Source: Variovorax paradoxus
GTDB lineage: Bacteria > Pseudomonadota > Gammaproteobacteria > Burkholderiales > Burkholderiaceae_C
NCBI RefSeq assembly: GCF_030815855.1
Contig: NZ_JAUSXG010000001.1
Span: 4,402,001-4,466,000, forward strand
Length of the DNA: 64,000 nucleotides
Reading direction: 5' to 3'
The position numbers were made by a program, and so were the translations under genes. This document shows, one piece after another, positions 61,429 to 64,000 of this stretch; within the stretch, counting starts at the first letter, position 1; every line of letters begins with the position of its first letter. Under the pieces are notes generated by a model, which saw only the letters and a program-made list of their open reading frames with translations, did not search any database and had not been told where the DNA came from.

Positions 61429-62130
61429 ATGGCATTCATTTCACTCAAGAACGTCGCAGTCAACTTCCCGATCTACGGCGCCGGCGCCAACTCCCTCAAG
61501 AAAACGCTTGCAGCCTCAGTGACCGGCGGGCGCTTCGGCAAAGAGACCGGCGTCACCGTGGTTCAGGCGCTCAGCGGCATCAACCTCGAGCTCAAGAGCG
61601 GCGACCGGCTCGGCCTCGTAGGCCACAACGGCGCAGGCAAGTCGACCTTGCTGCGCGCACTGGCCGGGGTCTACGAACCGTCATCGGGCGAATTCACGCG
61701 GCAAGGCACGGTCGCAAGCCTGATCGACCCGTCGCTCGGCATCGAGATGGATGCCACAGGCATCGAAAACATCATGCTGCGCGGACTCGTGATGGGCATG
61801 AGCAAGAGGGACGTCGACCGCCTCACGCCCGACATCTGCGACTTCAGCGGACTGGGCGAATACGTCAACATGCCGGTACGCACCTATTCGACCGGCATGA
61901 TGATGCGCCTGGCGTTCTCGATCTCCACCAGCGTCGAGGCCGACATCCTGCTCATGGACGAGTGGCTGTCTGTGGGGGACGCGGAGTTCACCGAGAAGGC
62001 CGAAAAGCGGATGAGGGACGTGGTCTCGAAGTCCGGCATTCTGGTGCTTGCATCGCACTCGCCCGAGCTGATTGCCAAGGAGTGCAACCGCGTGATCCAC
62101 CTCGAGCACGGACGGATCGTCGAGCGCTAG
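61429..62130 (+). CDS. wzt: Polysaccharide ABC exporter ATPase (Wzt/KpsT type)
   Basis: A 233-residue ATPase. Walker A GHNGAGKST is near residue 66, the signature YSTGMMMRLAFSISTSV near 152, and Walker B ILLMDEWLSVGDAEF near 174. The protein ends after the ATPase domain. It lacks the C-terminal carbohydrate-binding domain that many Wzt proteins use to recognise a capped O-antigen, so export is probably not coupled to a terminal modification, as in capsule-type systems. Its TAG overlaps the stop of the convergent glycosyltransferase at a CTAG. Confidence 0.9.
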   Translation: MAFISLKNVAVNFPIYGAGANSLKKTLAASVTGGRFGKETGVTVVQALSGINLELKSGDRLGLVGHNGAGKSTLLRALAGVYEPSSGEFTRQGTVASLIDPSLGIEMDATGIENIMLRGLVMGMSKRDVDRLTPDICDFSGLGEYVNMPVRTYSTGMMMRLAFSISTSVEADILLMDEWLSVGDAEFTEKAEKRMRDVVSKSGILVLASHSPELIAKECNRVIHLEHGRIVER

Positions 62131-64000
62131 GGCAGATTCGTCGCCGGAGCACCGACACGCAAGGCACTGATCTCGTTCAAGCGGTCCGATATCCGCCGTC
62201 CTGCTGCTCCCAGCGATAGGTTCTTCTCTGCACTCAGCTTGCCGCGGGCCCCAACTTCGCGAGCCCACTCTGGTTCGTCGTAGAGGCGGCGCATTAGCTT
62301 CGCTGCGTGCTCAACCGAAGGCTCTGCCCATTCCAGATCCGCATCGTAGGGAGGAATGGGGCGTCCGACCTTCACACGCTCGTAGCACACAAGAAGGCTG
62401 TTCTCGTCATTCATGAAATCCATGTTGCCCGAGAAGCCGGTCGCGATCACGGGCTTGCCCATCAGCATTGCTTCGGCCATCGTCAGGCCCAGACCTTCGC
62501 TGCGATGAAGCGACACGTAGGCGTCGCACACATGCATGAGCGACAGCACTTCGTCGGAACTGAGAACCTGATCGATGATTGTGATGGACGGCATGTCGGC
62601 TGCCGCCTCGCACAGTTCTCGGAACTGCTCAGGATGCCGATCGCCGAATGAGGTCTTGAGCACGAGTGTGACGGGCTCGCTGGCATCGAACGCCATCTTG
62701 AATGCACGGATGAGCCCCATCGGATTCTTCCGTTCCATCACGCTCAGCATGTGAAAGGTGAACAGAAAGGTGAAGCGACTCTCATCCAGGTTGAAGTGCG
62801 CACGTTCTCGAACCTGAAATGGTGCAAGAGTCACACCGGGAAAGAGTGTTCTGACCGGAACGGTCAATTGCTCTCGCAGGCCTCGCGCGATGAATTCTGT
62901 GGCCGCCCACACTTCATCCACCTCTTGAGCATGAACCGTCCAAGAACTCGGGATCGAATCGAATTCCCAATACCAGTAGGCAATCCTGTAGGTACGTGGC
63001 ACCCGCTCAGCCAAGTCCGCGCGCGCGTAGGCATGGGGAAAAAACGGTTCGGGCTGAACATGGATGATGGTGATATCGCCAGTTTCCAGGCCGTCAAAGT
63101 GCACATGACGAGGATCGTCCCGCACGTCGGTGCGCACATCTCGAAGCGACGTGGCCGTGCCTGCAAGTCCGAGACCCTCGGTCATTGCTTCCACCGAAAC
63201 ACGCAGTCCCGAGGGATAGCAAAAATGTCCGATTACGTTCACTCGCGGCTGTAGCAATGCTGGAACAACAATGGTCGAATCCAGCGAAGCGCACCATTGC
63301 TGTGCCCCTGGCGACAATTCTGCGTCCAGGCTTGAGGTAAGCCATTGCAACATCGCCCGCGCCGCAGACACATCCGACAAGGCATTTGGATGCGCTGCTC
63401 GCCACGTGGGGCGTGCCCAATAAGCAATGCGGACTTGCAGCGCAGGTTCGTAGATGTCAGGCATCGCGGCAGGACCGGCCCATGCTGCTTCCGCACCGAA
63501 ACGTTCGATAAACCAGGCAGAAAACTCATCCCAAGCAAAGACTGTCAGCGCATCGGGAAAAAGCCGCTGCCACTCGGGCGTGAAAAGATATGCGCGAACC
63601 AGTTCGGCCTGCGGTGCTTCAGCAGCCTGGATGAACAGCCACCACACCTCTTCTATCTGAAGGTCGCCAAGCTCCATGCCGTGGTGTACGAACCACCTGA
63701 ACAAGCTCCGGGCGCCAGCGGGAGTCAGCCCGTGAGGCAACACCGTTCGGATCTCGTCATTTGCGAGGAAGAGTTGTCTCGCCCGGCCTCCAAAGTCGCT
63801 CGAGAAAAGCGCACCCAGATGTTGTTGCGCCTCGCTGTCCAGCCCCAGTTCTCGCTGGGTGCTTTCGTTCTGCAGCCACGCCAGAAATCCATCTTTCTGC
63901 GGTGCAGACAATGCCAGGGGAAAGCGCTCTCGAAGATCCGTGCGGGTGCGCAGCAAGTCGAGCACAAAGCGAGCTGCGGCCACGCGATCGCGAATCAACC
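62127..64000 (-). CDS. Glycosyltransferase (GT4-like C-terminal domain), 5' end outside the window
   Basis: At least 623 residues, open to the window end; the only start candidate seen is a TTG at 63998, so the gene very likely begins beyond. The C-terminal half is a GT-B transferase of the GT4 type: FTFLFTFHMLSVMERKNPMG, LVLKTSF, SDEVLSLMHVCDAYVSLHRS and EGLGLTMAEAMLMGKPVIAT with the donor-binding Glu. The N-terminal half is a helical region without a family I can name. Codon use looks less GC-rich than the genes to the left, which suggests transfer. It probably adds sugars to the exported glycan. Confidence 0.82.
   Translation of the reverse strand, partial: LIRDRVAAARFVLDLLRTRTDLRERFPLALSAPQKDGFLAWLQNESTQRELGLDSEAQQHLGALFSSDFGGRARQLFLANDEIRTVLPHGLTPAGARSLFRWFVHHGMELGDLQIEEVWWLFIQAAEAPQAELVRAYLFTPEWQRLFPDALTVFAWDEFSAWFIERFGAEAAWAGPAAMPDIYEPALQVRIAYWARPTWRAAHPNALSDVSAARAMLQWLTSSLDAELSPGAQQWCASLDSTIVVPALLQPRVNVIGHFCYPSGLRVSVEAMTEGLGLAGTATSLRDVRTDVRDDPRHVHFDGLETGDITIIHVQPEPFFPHAYARADLAERVPRTYRIAYWYWEFDSIPSSWTVHAQEVDEVWAATEFIARGLREQLTVPVRTLFPGVTLAPFQVRERAHFNLDESRFTFLFTFHMLSVMERKNPMGLIRAFKMAFDASEPVTLVLKTSFGDRHPEQFRELCEAAADMPSITIIDQVLSSDEVLSLMHVCDAYVSLHRSEGLGLTMAEAMLMGKPVIATGFSGNMDFMNDENSLLVCYERVKVGRPIPPYDADLEWAEPSVEHAAKLMRRLYDEPEWAREVGARGKLSAEKNLSLGAAGRRISDRLNEISALRVGAPATNLP

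Overview
The window reads as chromosomal DNA of a high-GC betaproteobacterium of the Comamonadaceae, most like Variovorax. The signs are GC-rich codon use throughout, two orphan Bug-type receptors, two TRAP transporters, a SlmA-type regulator near argB, and dispersed short palindromes of a kind common in this group. The genus is inferred from gene content and style; no database was searched. I saw no rRNA, tRNA or CRISPR array.

Layout. (1) 1-11169: a carboxylic-acid catabolic locus on the + strand. It has a two-subunit acyl-CoA dehydrogenase, an enoyl-CoA hydratase, a CaiB-type CoA-transferase, an acyl-CoA ligase, two Bug receptors and a TRAP transporter, followed by a nucleoside hydrolase. 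(2) 12186-18274: glutamate/aspartate ABC importer gltIJKL, aspartase aspA and a LysR regulator. Together they take up aspartate and deaminate it to fumarate. (3) 18336-27517: amidase, 2-hydroxyacid dehydrogenase, Atm1-type ABC exporter, thioesterases, enoyl-CoA hydratase, a DsbA-fold isomerase, an SDR and an alpha/beta hydrolase. (4) 27672-34873: a fatty-acid beta-oxidation operon (tetR, acyl-CoA dehydrogenase, DUF2147, FadN-type bifunctional enzyme, thiolase) interrupted by a DUF559 nuclease gene. (5) 34998-36783: an SDR and a divergent LysR regulator.

(6) 36858-45821: a sugar-acid locus around a GntR regulator. One arm carries two SDRs and a fumarylacetoacetase-family hydrolase. The other carries a TRAP importer, a UxaA-type dehydratase and an Ldh2-type dehydrogenase. 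Together they could form a non-phosphorylative route from an aldonate or uronate-type acid to pyruvate plus a hydroxyacid. (7) 45828-50566: a DMT exporter, the DUF2182/DUF1326 pair, a catalase and slmA. (8) 50688-64000: galE, argB, then a surface-polysaccharide locus (WecA/MraY-type transferase, several glycosyltransferases, manC, Wzm/Wzt export), broken by an intact IS1182-type insertion sequence. The final glycosyltransferase runs off the window and looks less GC-rich.

The most unusual structure is a family of palindromes with a conserved tail, arranged as inverted pairs. One pair forms 36-bp near-perfect inverted ends around a DUF559 endonuclease-like gene (28938-29325). Two other pairs enclose only about 30-45 bp and look like internally deleted derivatives. 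A single end lies in frame inside an ABC exporter gene. This is consistent with a small nuclease-associated mobile element and its miniature relatives. Other points of note are an intrinsic terminator placed directly before the aspA ribosome-binding site, a roughly 250-bp long-inverted-repeat element present twice, an upstream mini-ORF coupled to dctQ, and a palindromic operator lying over the promoter of the sugar-acid operon.
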